A stretch of 64,000 bases of DNA from contig JAEZRV010000066.1 of NCBI GenBank assembly GCA_023444055.1, positions 62,001 to 126,000 on the forward strand. The letters are read 5' to 3'. Below the pieces are notes generated by a model. It did no database searches. It saw only the letters and a list, made by a program, of their open reading frames with translations, and was not told the origin of the DNA. Of this stretch, positions 1-9,938 are shown piece after piece. Made by a program: the position numbers and the translations under genes. The stretch is from Bacillota bacterium (GTDB taxonomy: Bacteria; Bacillota; Clostridia; Acetivibrionales; DSM-1351). Position 1 is the stretch's first letter. Each line of letters starts with the position of its first letter.

Positions 1-1
1 T

Positions 2-760
2 ATCTCTTTAACGACGATTAATGCAAAAGAAAATTTTGCGGATAGTTTACAGAATGAGATGTATAAGACTACTTTTGAACTTTTAAATTTTGAAGTTGTA
101 AAAAGTATTAATGCCATGAATAGTGGTGATCTTAGGACTGAGGTTGAAAGCAAATGGGCTAATTGGAGGTACTTGCTTCAAAATGATATCGGAGAGCAAA
201 AAAGATTATTTTCAAAAATACTTCATCCTAAGGCGGAAGGTGAGTCTATTTCAGGAGAACTCAGAGTAGGACTGAAAACAGTGCCTTTATTAAGTGAAGC
301 CATTTTTCATTTGTTGATAGTATCTGTATGTTTAGGAGATACCAATAATCAGCAGTGGTATTCAGTAGAAAATGGAATAAAAGTAAATACAATAGGTTTA
401 GCATTTTGGAGTGGACCAGCGACTAAGGAAAGAAATGTAATCAAAATAGATGACTATATTGGGGCTAAAGATTTACTAATAAATGAAACTGAGCAAATAA
501 TTATAATTCCACAGTCAAGTCTTCCAGTATCTGAATTTTATCAAGAAGATATCACAGGAGAAAAAGATAAAGTGGGATTATTGACTTATCCTAAATATCC
601 AGAACTATTGATAACTAATGACAATGCTTATATGAGAAAGGTAAGAAACGGTACTGTTTCTGAGTTAAGAGAATACTTTGGTAGTAGGCTAAAGCAATAT
701 AATAGTATTATTGAAAACTCTATAAATCATGTGCTAGGGGAGATAAAAAATGAAATTTGA
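2..760 (+). CDS. ABC-3C-type C-terminal-domain protein, 5' end outside window
   Basis: The reading frame is open from base 2, upstream of the first ATG at 59, so this is the 3' part of a longer gene. I recognise no enzyme motif in the visible 253 or so residues, which are mixed alpha/beta. Its stop overlaps the next gene by 11 bp, followed by a middle-component-like protein and a large coiled-coil ABC ATPase. That order (effector with a C-terminal adaptor domain, middle component, ATPase) is the one described for ABC-three-component conflict systems, so I infer the adaptor part of such an effector. The effector domain that would define its activity lies left of the window. Confidence 0.5.
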   Translation: MSLTTINAKENFADSLQNEMYKTTFELLNFEVVKSINAMNSGDLRTEVESKWANWRYLLQNDIGEQKRLFSKILHPKAEGESISGELRVGLKTVPLLSEAIFHLLIVSVCLGDTNNQQWYSVENGIKVNTIGLAFWSGPATKERNVIKIDDYIGAKDLLINETEQIIIIPQSSLPVSEFYQEDITGEKDKVGLLTYPKYPELLITNDNAYMRKVRNGTVSELREYFGSRLKQYNSIIENSINHVLGEIKNEI

Positions 761-1358
761 AAATATTAAGTCAAACATCACTAGTATCACGGAAGATAGA
801 TATGTGATAAATGATAATGGTGATTATGAGAATGAACTACTCAGTCTTGCCAATATAGAGCTTAAAAATAAATGGATTTTCCGTATTAAACGTGTGGTAA
901 GTACAATTAATAGTTGGAAAACACTTGTATTTATTGAAATAGAAGCAGATGATGATGAAAATGCAAAAATTGAATTAAAAAAAGCAGTTAGCTGGATAGC
1001 ATTAATAAAAGAGTCCTTGATAGGTGATGAGAATACGGATTTATATATGTTTTTGGCTTTTAGTGACAGTATCAGTGAAGAGGAATGTTTGAGGATTGAA
1101 TCGACAGAAGAGTTTTGCCGTAAATATGTATTATTACCGGATGAAAAAATTTCAGATTTTTTAAATAGAACATTTCTACAAAAACTTTCAGAAAGTGTTG
1201 GTACTCGTGGTTTAGATGATCCAATAGAAAGAGCATTTTGTAAAACTGCTGAAAGGTATAATTGGCTTACTCCTGAAATTAAAAAAGAATGGCTGAAAGC
1301 ATTTTTTAATCTTTCCAGCAGCGAATTGGCAGATGCGATTCTTAAGGAGGAAATTTGA
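750..1358 (+). CDS. ABC-3C middle-component-like protein
   Basis: 202 residues, no membrane segment. It starts inside the end of the preceding gene behind an AGGGGAG site, and its stop lies just before the start of the ATPase, so all three are translationally linked. A central strand VFIEIEAD, a TDLYMFLAF stretch and a RIESTEEFCRKYVL segment fit my memory of the middle component 1 family of ABC-3C systems. Position between a putative effector and an ABC ATPase supports this. I did not run a profile search, so the family call rests on pattern and synteny. Confidence 0.55.
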   Translation: MKFENIKSNITSITEDRYVINDNGDYENELLSLANIELKNKWIFRIKRVVSTINSWKTLVFIEIEADDDENAKIELKKAVSWIALIKESLIGDENTDLYMFLAFSDSISEEECLRIESTEEFCRKYVLLPDEKISDFLNRTFLQKLSESVGTRGLDDPIERAFCKTAERYNWLTPEIKKEWLKAFFNLSSSELADAILKEEI

Positions 1359-1360
1359 TT

Positions 1361-4327
1361 ATGACACATATTGAAAGAATAAATATAAAAAATGCACGAA
1401 GACTAGGAGAAAATGTGCAAATTGATTTTGGTTCTGGAGCAACAATTATTTTAGCTCCCAATGGTACTGGCAAAACTACCATTTTTGAGGCGATCGAGCT
1501 GGCATTAACAGGTGAAATAAAGCGAATCAATGATTTCCCTGATGCTATAATAAGGAATCATTGTTCTGAGATGAGTGTGAAACTTGATTTTTTAAAGGGA
1601 GAGTCTATCCAAGTTAAACATACTAAAGGAAGAGATTTAGAACGAAAAGTTAGCTGTGAAGAGTTGTTTAATAGTGATAAAGCATCTTTATCATATTTAT
1701 TCAGGCTGACTCATTATCTTGAGCAGCGATCAGAAAATTGGTTAATAGAGCAGGGAGGAACTGAAGCAGGTAAGCTTTTATGTCAATTACCTTTAGGAAA
1801 AGACTTGCAAAGTATTTTACTTAAAAAAACTGGTCTTATAAAGGCATTGGGAACTAATGAAACTGATGTAAATTCTTCACTAGCTAATGCCAATAAGAAA
1901 CTATCAGATTTTAATTCTCTAAGATCGAAAAGAGACGTAATTATGAGTGACATAATTCCCCAGGCTAAACATTTCATATCACTAGAAGAAATAATAAATA
2001 ATATCAATAATATATGTAATTCAATAAACTATGATATTTATAAAGGCGAGCATAGCATAATTCTTATTGATGAGTACTTTGAAAGATTGAAATTGTTTGT
2101 ACATCATGAACATAGAATACAAAATGATTTGATTTCAAGATTAAGCATCCTAAAAGAAAGAATAAGTCTTTTTATTTCAAATTTAGAGATAATTAATAAC
2201 AAACAACAGTTACTCTCAAATTACTCAGAAAAAATAGATGTGATAAGTCATATTATTGAAAAAAATAATGCAGATATCCAAAGTAGACATAGCTTCTTAG
2301 CAGGTATCAAAGATGAAATAAATCAGTTAAACAAAGAAAAAGCTTTGTTTGAAGAAGTTGAACAGAAAAAAGAAAATTGTACAAATAAAAATGAAGAACT
2401 AGAACAATATATGCTAGCACTGGCTAATTTTCAAAAAACAGAAAAAGAAACAATAGATCTCCTCGAAAATATTGAGAGTGTTAGAGAGCAACATAAAATC
2501 GTACTTAGTGATATTACAACTCAGAAAAACTATTTGACGAGTATAGAATTTAAAAGAGATTATCAAAAAAAGTGGCTAGATTTGACAATAATTAACAAAG
2601 AATTAATTGAGAAAAAAATACCGGTACTTGAAAAGAGAAAAAATGAGTATACAGAATTAATATCAAGCCTTAATGGAGAAGTTACTGAAGCTGAAAATAT
2701 ATATGAAATAACGAAGAGTGCTTTAGAAGGTTTAACCTCGGCAAAAAATGCAATACATGAAGCTGTGAGTAGCATTAAAAAGAATTTACCATTAAATCAA
2801 AGAAAATGTCCAGTTTGTCAAGCTGAATATGAACCAGAGGAATTAGTTAAAAAAATAGAAGCTTCACTGAAAGCCATAGATCCTTCAATACCTCAAGCTA
2901 TTGAAGAAGAAAATAAAGCCTTGATGATGTTGAAAGCTGTTAAAGAAAAAAGAAATGCTGAAAATCGGAAGCTGCAAGAAATAACAAATGAGTTGAAATT
3001 ATCAATTAGCGATTTAGAGGAAAATCAGAAGAAAATAGCAGAAAATTATAAACTGCAATTTTCTTGGTGCAAGACGCCGGAAGAAGCCCAAATTTACATT
3101 GACACACAGATTGAAAAAACTATATTAGAAGTACAGAAGTTAGAACAAAATAAAATTTTACTGGAGCCAGAAGTATCAAGTGATGAATATAACAAAATCA
3201 AACTAAAAAAAGGAGAGCTTGAAAGAGCAGTTGCCGATTTATTAAATAAAAGACAAGTGATACAAAATGAAATTAAAACACTTGAAGAAGATATTAATAG
3301 AATTAATGTATCCCTAAATGGAAAAGAAAAAACTTTAATATTACAAAGATATTCAGATAAGCTCTCTGAATATGAAGAAAGGAAGAATGATGTACATGAT
3401 TTAAATCAAGGGTTATTAAAAAGCGAAGAGGAACTAAAGAAGCATCAAAACTTGTTTTATGTAGAGAAGGATGCTATTTCTAAACTTATAGGTATTCAAG
3501 ATGGTATTCTAACTGAATGGAGGCAGGCAGGATTTGAAGAACAGCCGAATCAAGAAAAATATAAAGTTAAAAATGAAGAGGTATCTAAGTCTGTTGAAGG
3601 ATTAGAACAAATAAATGTAAAATTGAGTACAATAGAACAAGAAATATCTAGTTGGCGAACAATAGAAAAGTATAATGAAGCTGATAAAGAAATAAAAAAC
3701 CTTATAGGTAGTGCAAAAGAAGAAGACTACTTAAAAGGGCTTGAAAATTCAGTCGAGCATTTTAGTGATGTGTTAGAAAATATTTCAGAGAAAAAAAGTG
3801 CGTTGGATCTTTTTTTTGAGAACATTACAAATGAGAATAAAAAAATAAATGAACAGTTAAATTCTATTAATGAACCGTGGCAGAAGTTGTTAAAAAGAAT
3901 TGTTAATAATCCTTTGGTATCTTCAGCAGCATTAAAAAATTCAACTTCTTACAATAAATTAATATCAAAAACCTTTACTCATATACATGATAATAGTATT
4001 GATATAACCAAAATAGCAAGTGAAGCTCAAATAACAGATTTGCAGTTAACTCTAATGCTTGCAATGGCCAATAAGTATCAATGGACTAAATGGAGAGGTT
4101 TTTTACTAGACGATCCTACTCAACATCATGATCTTGTCCGAGCATCATCGGTTTTTGATATATTAAGAGATTATATAATTGATTTGGATTATCAAGTTTT
4201 GATGAGCACTCATGACTCAACACATGCTAAGTTTTTTCACAGAAAGCTTAAAAATGAAGGGGTGCCAACAAAAATTTACCAATTAGTTGCTCGAAAAAAT
4301 GGAGTTACAGCTGAACGTATTTGTTGA
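1361..4327 (+). CDS. SMC/Rad50-like coiled-coil ABC ATPase of an ABC-3C-type cluster
   Basis: About 988 residues. Walker A APNGTGKTT lies near residues 32-40. Long charged coiled-coil arms run through most of the middle and are interrupted near residue 482 by CPVC, a zinc-hook-like turn as in Rad50/SbcC. The C-terminal head has a Walker-B-like LLDDPTQHHD near residue 915 and a switch-like STHDS. I chose ATG 1361 because AAGGAGG ends at 1350; an in-frame TTG at 1355 is the alternative. It probably supplies the ATP-driven sensor or switch of the three-gene system. A stand-alone RecN/SbcC-like repair protein is less likely given the two partner genes. Confidence 0.75.
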   Translation: MTHIERINIKNARRLGENVQIDFGSGATIILAPNGTGKTTIFEAIELALTGEIKRINDFPDAIIRNHCSEMSVKLDFLKGESIQVKHTKGRDLERKVSCEELFNSDKASLSYLFRLTHYLEQRSENWLIEQGGTEAGKLLCQLPLGKDLQSILLKKTGLIKALGTNETDVNSSLANANKKLSDFNSLRSKRDVIMSDIIPQAKHFISLEEIINNINNICNSINYDIYKGEHSIILIDEYFERLKLFVHHEHRIQNDLISRLSILKERISLFISNLEIINNKQQLLSNYSEKIDVISHIIEKNNADIQSRHSFLAGIKDEINQLNKEKALFEEVEQKKENCTNKNEELEQYMLALANFQKTEKETIDLLENIESVREQHKIVLSDITTQKNYLTSIEFKRDYQKKWLDLTIINKELIEKKIPVLEKRKNEYTELISSLNGEVTEAENIYEITKSALEGLTSAKNAIHEAVSSIKKNLPLNQRKCPVCQAEYEPEELVKKIEASLKAIDPSIPQAIEEENKALMMLKAVKEKRNAENRKLQEITNELKLSISDLEENQKKIAENYKLQFSWCKTPEEAQIYIDTQIEKTILEVQKLEQNKILLEPEVSSDEYNKIKLKKGELERAVADLLNKRQVIQNEIKTLEEDINRINVSLNGKEKTLILQRYSDKLSEYEERKNDVHDLNQGLLKSEEELKKHQNLFYVEKDAISKLIGIQDGILTEWRQAGFEEQPNQEKYKVKNEEVSKSVEGLEQINVKLSTIEQEISSWRTIEKYNEADKEIKNLIGSAKEEDYLKGLENSVEHFSDVLENISEKKSALDLFFENITNENKKINEQLNSINEPWQKLLKRIVNNPLVSSAALKNSTSYNKLISKTFTHIHDNSIDITKIASEAQITDLQLTLMLAMANKYQWTKWRGFLLDDPTQHHDLVRASSVFDILRDYIIDLDYQVLMSTHDSTHAKFFHRKLKNEGVPTKIYQLVARKNGVTAERIC

Positions 4328-4427
4328 TAAAAGTGTATTTATAAGTTTGGCATAACCGTGTTTACAATTTGTAGAACTACAGATGATTACGAGAAAATTT
4401 TAAAATACTGAAATGAAGGTTAGTGAA

Positions 4428-5900
4428 ATGGCAAAATTAAAAACTGAAGCATTAGAATATATGTCTTTTGAATTTCTTGATTTACTTCGTAAGAAAAATC
4501 CCGCATGGAGGTTGCTTGCATCCAATCAAGCATCCTTTGTTGTTGCCTTCCTATATAAAGAATTTGTTTTGGAAAATAGACGAGAAATTGCTGAACACGA
4601 GCTTATAGTAAGATTAGATAACTATATTTATTTCTTAAATAAGGGACAAATTGAAGAAAAATTTCCTCGCTCAGGGCGAGAATATCTTGATGAATGGGCG
4701 AATGATGAGCATGGGTGGCTAAGAAAGTTTTATCCACCAGGTCAGGATGAGCCACATTTTGACATAACTTCACTTGCCCAAAAAGCAATTGAATGGTTAT
4801 TTAGCCTTAAACAACAAAGCTTTATTGGAACCGAATCACGTCTGATTACAGTATTTGAACTTCTACGACAGATTGTTGAAAGAACAGAAACTAATCCAGA
4901 GTTGAGGATAGCTGAACTTGAACGGCGCAAAGCTGAAATTGAGCAAGAAATAATGCAAGTTAAATCGGGAAAAGTTGAGTTGTTGGATGAAACACAGATA
5001 AAAGAGCGATTTTGGCAAGCAATGACAACAGCACGAGAAATTCTATCTGACTTTAGAGCTGTCGAGCAAAATTTCAGAGATTTGGATCGTGGGATGAGGG
5101 AAAGAATTGCAACCTGGGATAAAGGCAAAGGTGAATTATTAGAAACTATCTTTTCAGAACAAGATGGAATTTTACAATCAGAGCAAGGGAAAAGCTTTGC
5201 TGCATTTTGGAAATTTTTAATGTCATCCTCCTATCAGGAGGACTTTAAAAATATAATTGATAGAGTGTTAAAATTAATACCAATAAAAGATATGACTTTA
5301 AGCAAAGATATCCGCTATATCCATGAGGATTGGATTTATGCTGGAGCACATGTACAAGAGATGGTGGCTGTTTTATCGCAACAGCTAAGACGTTATGTTG
5401 ACGAAGATTTTATAGAGGAGGAGCGTAGAATTGTTCAAATTCTTAGAGAAATAGAAGGATATGCTTTGAAAGTACGTAACTCTCCACCAAAAGAATTAAC
5501 AATGGAGATAGATGGTTTAAAACCAGATATTGTACTACCTATGGATAGACCTCTATTCTCACCTCCTGAACGTCCAGAGATTAGTGACGATACTATTCTT
5601 ATTGGACTTGAAGACGTATCAGCAGAAGCACTTTTTTCACAGGTGTATGTTGATAAAGAAAAGTTAAAAGATCAAATTATATATTTGCTGCAATCGCAAG
5701 GTTGCATTACTCTTTCAAAAATAATTGAGCATTATCCACTACGGTTAGGTCTTAGCGAGTTAGTAACATATTTAGTAATAGCAAGCGAGAGTTCACAAGC
5801 TACGTTTCAACAAGATGAACTGGAGGAAATAACCTGGAAAGGTGAATTTGGTAATATTAGAGTTGCAAGGATGCCCAAAGTTATCTTTAGCAGCAAATAA
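4428..5900 (+). CDS. jetA: Wadjet subunit JetA (DUF3375, kleisin-like)
   Basis: About 490 residues, the usual size of JetA. In type I Wadjet this is the kleisin-like subunit (MukF analogue) that bridges the JetC ATPase heads. The N-terminal half is helical with a FLDLLRKKNPAWRLLASNQA segment of the DUF3375 type. A coiled coil (RIAELERRKAEIEQEI) follows, and the C-terminal third is winged-helix-like. I prefer ATG 4428 because GAAGG lies 8 nt upstream; an in-frame ATG at 4413 lacks such a site. It is the first gene of jetABCD, 26 bp before jetB. Full operon order makes the assignment firm although no profile was run. Confidence 0.9.
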   Translation: MAKLKTEALEYMSFEFLDLLRKKNPAWRLLASNQASFVVAFLYKEFVLENRREIAEHELIVRLDNYIYFLNKGQIEEKFPRSGREYLDEWANDEHGWLRKFYPPGQDEPHFDITSLAQKAIEWLFSLKQQSFIGTESRLITVFELLRQIVERTETNPELRIAELERRKAEIEQEIMQVKSGKVELLDETQIKERFWQAMTTAREILSDFRAVEQNFRDLDRGMRERIATWDKGKGELLETIFSEQDGILQSEQGKSFAAFWKFLMSSSYQEDFKNIIDRVLKLIPIKDMTLSKDIRYIHEDWIYAGAHVQEMVAVLSQQLRRYVDEDFIEEERRIVQILREIEGYALKVRNSPPKELTMEIDGLKPDIVLPMDRPLFSPPERPEISDDTILIGLEDVSAEALFSQVYVDKEKLKDQIIYLLQSQGCITLSKIIEHYPLRLGLSELVTYLVIASESSQATFQQDELEEITWKGEFGNIRVARMPKVIFSSK

Positions 5901-5926
5901 AAAATGTTTTTGGGAGGAGAAAGATT

Positions 5927-6526
5927 GTGAATAGTCCAGACACATTGATATTTTCACGTGCTTTAGTGGCACTTTTTAAGAATATAGTATTTAAAGAAGT
6001 AGACCTAGAATACTGGAACTTTATTATTTCTAATAGATACAAGATAGAAGATTATGTAAGCAAAATTGGTTTGACGCTTATTATAGATGAGATAGATGGA
6101 TATAGCTTTTTAAAGCAACGTTCATACGGGGAGAATGAAGAGGAGATACCTAGATTGATACCCCGCCATATGCTGAGCTATCCTGTTAGCTTATTACTTG
6201 TTATTTTGAGGAAACAACTACTTGAATTTGACTCAACTACAGGTGACCAAAGGCTTATTGTTAATAGACAACAAATTGTTGAACGTGTGAGTTTGTTTCT
6301 GAAGGATACAACCAATGAAGCAAAAGTCGTTGGTGATATAGATAAGCATATAGAACGTGTTGAAAAAATGGGGTTTTTACGCCGATTACGTGGTAGTGAC
6401 GACAGTTTTGAGGTGCAGCGTATTCTTCGTAGCTTTGTCAATGCAGAGTGGTTGAATAGTTTTAATGAGCAGCTTGAGGCTTATTACCGTTATGCATATG
6501 GCGGTGAAACAAATCAAGGAGGATAG
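5927..6526 (+). CDS. jetB: Wadjet subunit JetB (DUF4194, KITE-like)
   Basis: 199 residues, translated from GTG at 5927 behind GGGAGGAG. JetB is the MukE-like winged-helix partner that binds the JetA/JetC complex. Residues about 60-115 (DDTNEAKVVGDIDKHIERVE type helices with a following GFLRRLRGSDDSFEV turn) match the compact DUF4194 fold in outline. The gene sits between jetA and jetC with gaps of 26 and 7 bp, so all four subunits are one transcript. The final codons carry the AGGAGG used by jetC. Confidence 0.88.
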   Translation: MNSPDTLIFSRALVALFKNIVFKEVDLEYWNFIISNRYKIEDYVSKIGLTLIIDEIDGYSFLKQRSYGENEEEIPRLIPRHMLSYPVSLLLVILRKQLLEFDSTTGDQRLIVNRQQIVERVSLFLKDTTNEAKVVGDIDKHIERVEKMGFLRRLRGSDDSFEVQRILRSFVNAEWLNSFNEQLEAYYRYAYGGETNQGG

Positions 6527-6533
6527 GGAGCAT

Positions 6534-9500
6534 ATGGATTTATTCAAAATTGAGCAAGAAAATACTGAATCTATTTTTGCAGCGATGACAGGATTCCGTT
6601 TACATAAGCTTGAAGTTTATAATTGGGGTACTTTTGACGAAAAGGTATGGACATTTTCACCATGCGGAGAAACTGCTCTTTTGACAGGTGATGTTGGATC
6701 GGGAAAATCAACGCTGGTCGATGCATTGACAACATTGTTGGTATCACCCCGAAAAGTTGCTTATAATAAAGCAGCAGATTCAAGTGCTAAGGAGCGGACA
6801 GTAGCTTCATATGTGAGAGGTTATTTTGGACAGAAGAGAGATACTGAAGGGATAAAAATGCCTGATTCTTTGAGAGGTGTTAATCATTATTCTGTTATAT
6901 TGGCTACATTCCAAGATAAAGTATTGTCTCAGTATGTTACATTAGCCCAATTCTTTTGGTTCCAAGATGCTCAAAAGACTCCTGCTCGTTTTTATGTGGT
7001 AGCTGAAAAAGAAATGTGTATTACACAAGATTTTTCTAAGTTTGAACGAGATGTCAGAGTACTAAAAAAAAGACTTAAGCATAGTGACAGAGTGATGGTG
7101 TTTGAAGATTATTCGGGATATGCTGGAGTCTTTCGCCAAAAATTTGGTATTTTACAGGAACAAGCTTTGGACTTATTCCAACAAACTATTTCAATGAAAA
7201 AGGTTGAAGCTCTTACAGAATTTGTTCGGACAAATATGTTGGAGATTCCAAATACAGAAGAGGATGTACAAAAGCTTATTGGACACTTCCAGGATCTTGA
7301 CCGAGCGCATGAAGCTGTTCTCAAAGCTAAGAAGCAAATTGAACTGCTAAAACCAATTGTAGAAAAGGGGAAACAATGTGGAAACGCAGAAAATGATCTG
7401 GAAGTAATGCTTAATGCCCGAAACGCCATAGCCCCTTGGTTTGCAGAGCAGAAAATAACTTTATTATCATCAGAAATTTCTAAATTAGGAGATGAGTTAA
7501 TTAGAACTAATGCAGAAATGGAACATGCAGAGATGGTATTTAAGCAGATTACCGATAAAATAAAAAAAACAACAGGAGAAATTTATTTGAATGGGGGAGA
7601 TGCACTTGAAAGACTTAAGAGCGAAATTGAGAAGAGTAAAGAAAATCTTAATCATGTCCGGGAAAAATCAAATAAATATTCCTTTCAGGCAAAAAAGTTA
7701 GGATTGATATTGCCGGGAAATTTTGAAGTATTCTATAATAATAGACGCAGACTTCCGGAATTAAAGTCTAAAGAAGAAAAACTACTAGGGAAGCTGAAAG
7801 ATGATCTTATAACAGCAGTGACAGAACGGGATAAGGCAGATAAAAGTTTACAACAAGTAAATGATGAATTAGAATCACTTCTCTCACGCAAGTCCAGTAT
7901 ACCACGTGAATATATTGAAAAGCGTAAACAGCTCTGTGATAGTTTAGATATACATGAAGATGAACTTCCATTTGTTGGTGAGTTATTAGAAGTTAAGGAA
8001 GAAGAAAATAGCTGGGAAGGTGCTATAGAGAGGTTGCTTCACAATTTTGCCATATCCATGCTTGTACCTGATAAACATTATCATTCAGTGTTACGTTGGG
8101 TGGATAGAACTTCACTAGGTATGAGATTAGTATATTATCGGGTTAATTTAGAGACAGTACAATCTGTAACAAGTCACTTTAATCCTTTAGAGATATCAGA
8201 AAAGTTAAATATCAAGCCGAATACTCCATATGGTGTTTGGTTGTCTAAGGAACTTAGGCAACGTTTCAGTCATGTTTGCTGTGATGACATGGAGCAATTT
8301 CGCCGTGAAAATTATGCGATTACAAAAGCTGGACAAATTAAGGCAGGTGGTAAGCGTCACGAAAAAGATGACAGATACGGGTTGAATGACCGCAGACGAT
8401 TTGTATTAGGGTTTTCCAATGAAAAAAAGGTAACTGTACTAAAAGTAAACAAACAAACATTGGAAGAAGAGGTAAGATTCTATAATGAAGAACTTAATGA
8501 AATTGAAAAGAAAAATAACGAAGGCCAAAAACGATTAAACGCTATTGCTGAACTTGAACAGATTGTAGATTTCACATCTATTGATACCAAATCAAGGGAA
8601 GTGGATATAAAAGAAAAGGAAGATAGGAAAAATAAGCTTGAGACAGAGAGTAATGTGCTTCAAGAGTTACAAAAGCAATTGAATAGGCTGGAAGTTGAAG
8701 AAAAGGCACAATATAAAGTTGTGGACGAGGTTAAAAGAAAAGAGACGACTCTAGAAAATAAGTTAAAAGATTTAAAAATTGATAAAGAGGACTCCATAGA
8801 GGTTTCTATGAGAGCTACATCAGATATAAAAGATCATATATACGCGGTCCTTGAGCAACAAAAGCTTTCTGCGTTAGGAAACAAAGAATTAACCATAAAA
8901 AACATTGAGACATTAAAAGAAGCTTATCACAAATGGATAGAAGAAAAACGGGATGATTTAAATAAACAGGTAAAAAAGTTAAGAGATAGTATTATAAAAT
9001 TAATGACGGAATATAAAGGCGCTTATCCAGAGGAAACAAAGGAACTTTTTGGGGATATGCAAAGTCTATCTGAGTTTGAACGTATGCTTATACAATTGGA
9101 AAAGGATGGACTACCAAAGTTTGAAAAGCGATTTAAGAGCTTATTGCATGAAAATACAATAAATCAAATTGCATTATTTCAAAATAAATTAAACATTGAA
9201 CAGAATAATATCAAGAATCGTATTGAACAAATTAATGATTCTCTAAGCAGCATAGATTATAATGAAGGGCGGTACATACGTCTTGAGTATGATGAAACAT
9301 ATGATTCTGAAATAAAGAATTTTAGAATCCAGATTAAAGCCTGTACAGACGGTGCATTAACTGGCACTGAAGATGAACAATATGCAGAATCGAAGTTTTT
9401 ACTTGTAAAAGCAATTATTGAACGCTTCCGTGGTAGGCCTGGTGAAACTGATAATGATGAGCGATGGAGAAAAAAGGTCATTGATGTGCGCAACTGGTTT

Positions 9501-9938
9501 CTATTTGCTGCATCTGAACGCTGGCGTGAGACAAATGAAGAGTACGAGCATTATACTGATTCGGGTGGGAAATCCGGTGGACAAAAAGAAAAGCTTGCGT
9601 ACACTATTTTAGCGGCAAGTTTAGTGTATCACTTTGGTTTAGAAACACAAACATCAAGACCACAGTCATTCCGATTTGTTGTTATTGACGAAGCATTCTT
9701 GAAAAGCTCTGATGAATCAGCACGTTTTGGCTTAGAGCTCTTTAGGAGACTTGATTTGCAGCTTCTTATTGTTACACCATTGCTAAAAATACCAACAATA
9801 GCACAGTTTATTTCTCATGTAGGTTTTGTACATCACGATGATGTAAAGCATCAATCTATGTTGCGCAATATTTCAATAGAAGAGTATGAGAATGAACGAA
9901 GGATGCGGGAGGTAGCAAGATATGTTAGTATGGTCTGA
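6534..9938 (+). CDS. jetC: Wadjet SMC-like ATPase JetC
   Basis: About 1134 residues. JetC is the MukB/SbcC-like motor that extrudes plasmid DNA loops so that JetD can cut small circles. Walker A GDVGSGKST lies near residue 52. Long coiled coils flank a central hinge-like globular part. The C-terminal head carries the ABC signature SGGQKEKLAY near residue 1010 and Walker B FVVIDEA near 1048. The frame is open back to 6465, but ATG 6534 has AGGAGG 9 nt upstream and lies just after the jetB stop, so I use it. The 3' end overlaps jetD by 17 bp. Confidence 0.92.
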   Translation: MDLFKIEQENTESIFAAMTGFRLHKLEVYNWGTFDEKVWTFSPCGETALLTGDVGSGKSTLVDALTTLLVSPRKVAYNKAADSSAKERTVASYVRGYFGQKRDTEGIKMPDSLRGVNHYSVILATFQDKVLSQYVTLAQFFWFQDAQKTPARFYVVAEKEMCITQDFSKFERDVRVLKKRLKHSDRVMVFEDYSGYAGVFRQKFGILQEQALDLFQQTISMKKVEALTEFVRTNMLEIPNTEEDVQKLIGHFQDLDRAHEAVLKAKKQIELLKPIVEKGKQCGNAENDLEVMLNARNAIAPWFAEQKITLLSSEISKLGDELIRTNAEMEHAEMVFKQITDKIKKTTGEIYLNGGDALERLKSEIEKSKENLNHVREKSNKYSFQAKKLGLILPGNFEVFYNNRRRLPELKSKEEKLLGKLKDDLITAVTERDKADKSLQQVNDELESLLSRKSSIPREYIEKRKQLCDSLDIHEDELPFVGELLEVKEEENSWEGAIERLLHNFAISMLVPDKHYHSVLRWVDRTSLGMRLVYYRVNLETVQSVTSHFNPLEISEKLNIKPNTPYGVWLSKELRQRFSHVCCDDMEQFRRENYAITKAGQIKAGGKRHEKDDRYGLNDRRRFVLGFSNEKKVTVLKVNKQTLEEEVRFYNEELNEIEKKNNEGQKRLNAIAELEQIVDFTSIDTKSREVDIKEKEDRKNKLETESNVLQELQKQLNRLEVEEKAQYKVVDEVKRKETTLENKLKDLKIDKEDSIEVSMRATSDIKDHIYAVLEQQKLSALGNKELTIKNIETLKEAYHKWIEEKRDDLNKQVKKLRDSIIKLMTEYKGAYPEETKELFGDMQSLSEFERMLIQLEKDGLPKFEKRFKSLLHENTINQIALFQNKLNIEQNNIKNRIEQINDSLSSIDYNEGRYIRLEYDETYDSEIKNFRIQIKACTDGALTGTEDEQYAESKFLLVKAIIERFRGRPGETDNDERWRKKVIDVRNWFLFAASERWRETNEEYEHYTDSGGKSGGQKEKLAYTILAASLVYHFGLETQTSRPQSFRFVVIDEAFLKSSDESARFGLELFRRLDLQLLIVTPLLKIPTIAQFISHVGFVHHDDVKHQSMLRNISIEEYENERRMREVARYVSMV

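Noticed and set aside
824..1369. Long antisense open frame opposite the middle-component gene
   Set aside because: Shadow of the real gene: no RBS and amino acids typical of an antisense frame. Other antisense frames such as 47611-48210 are the same.
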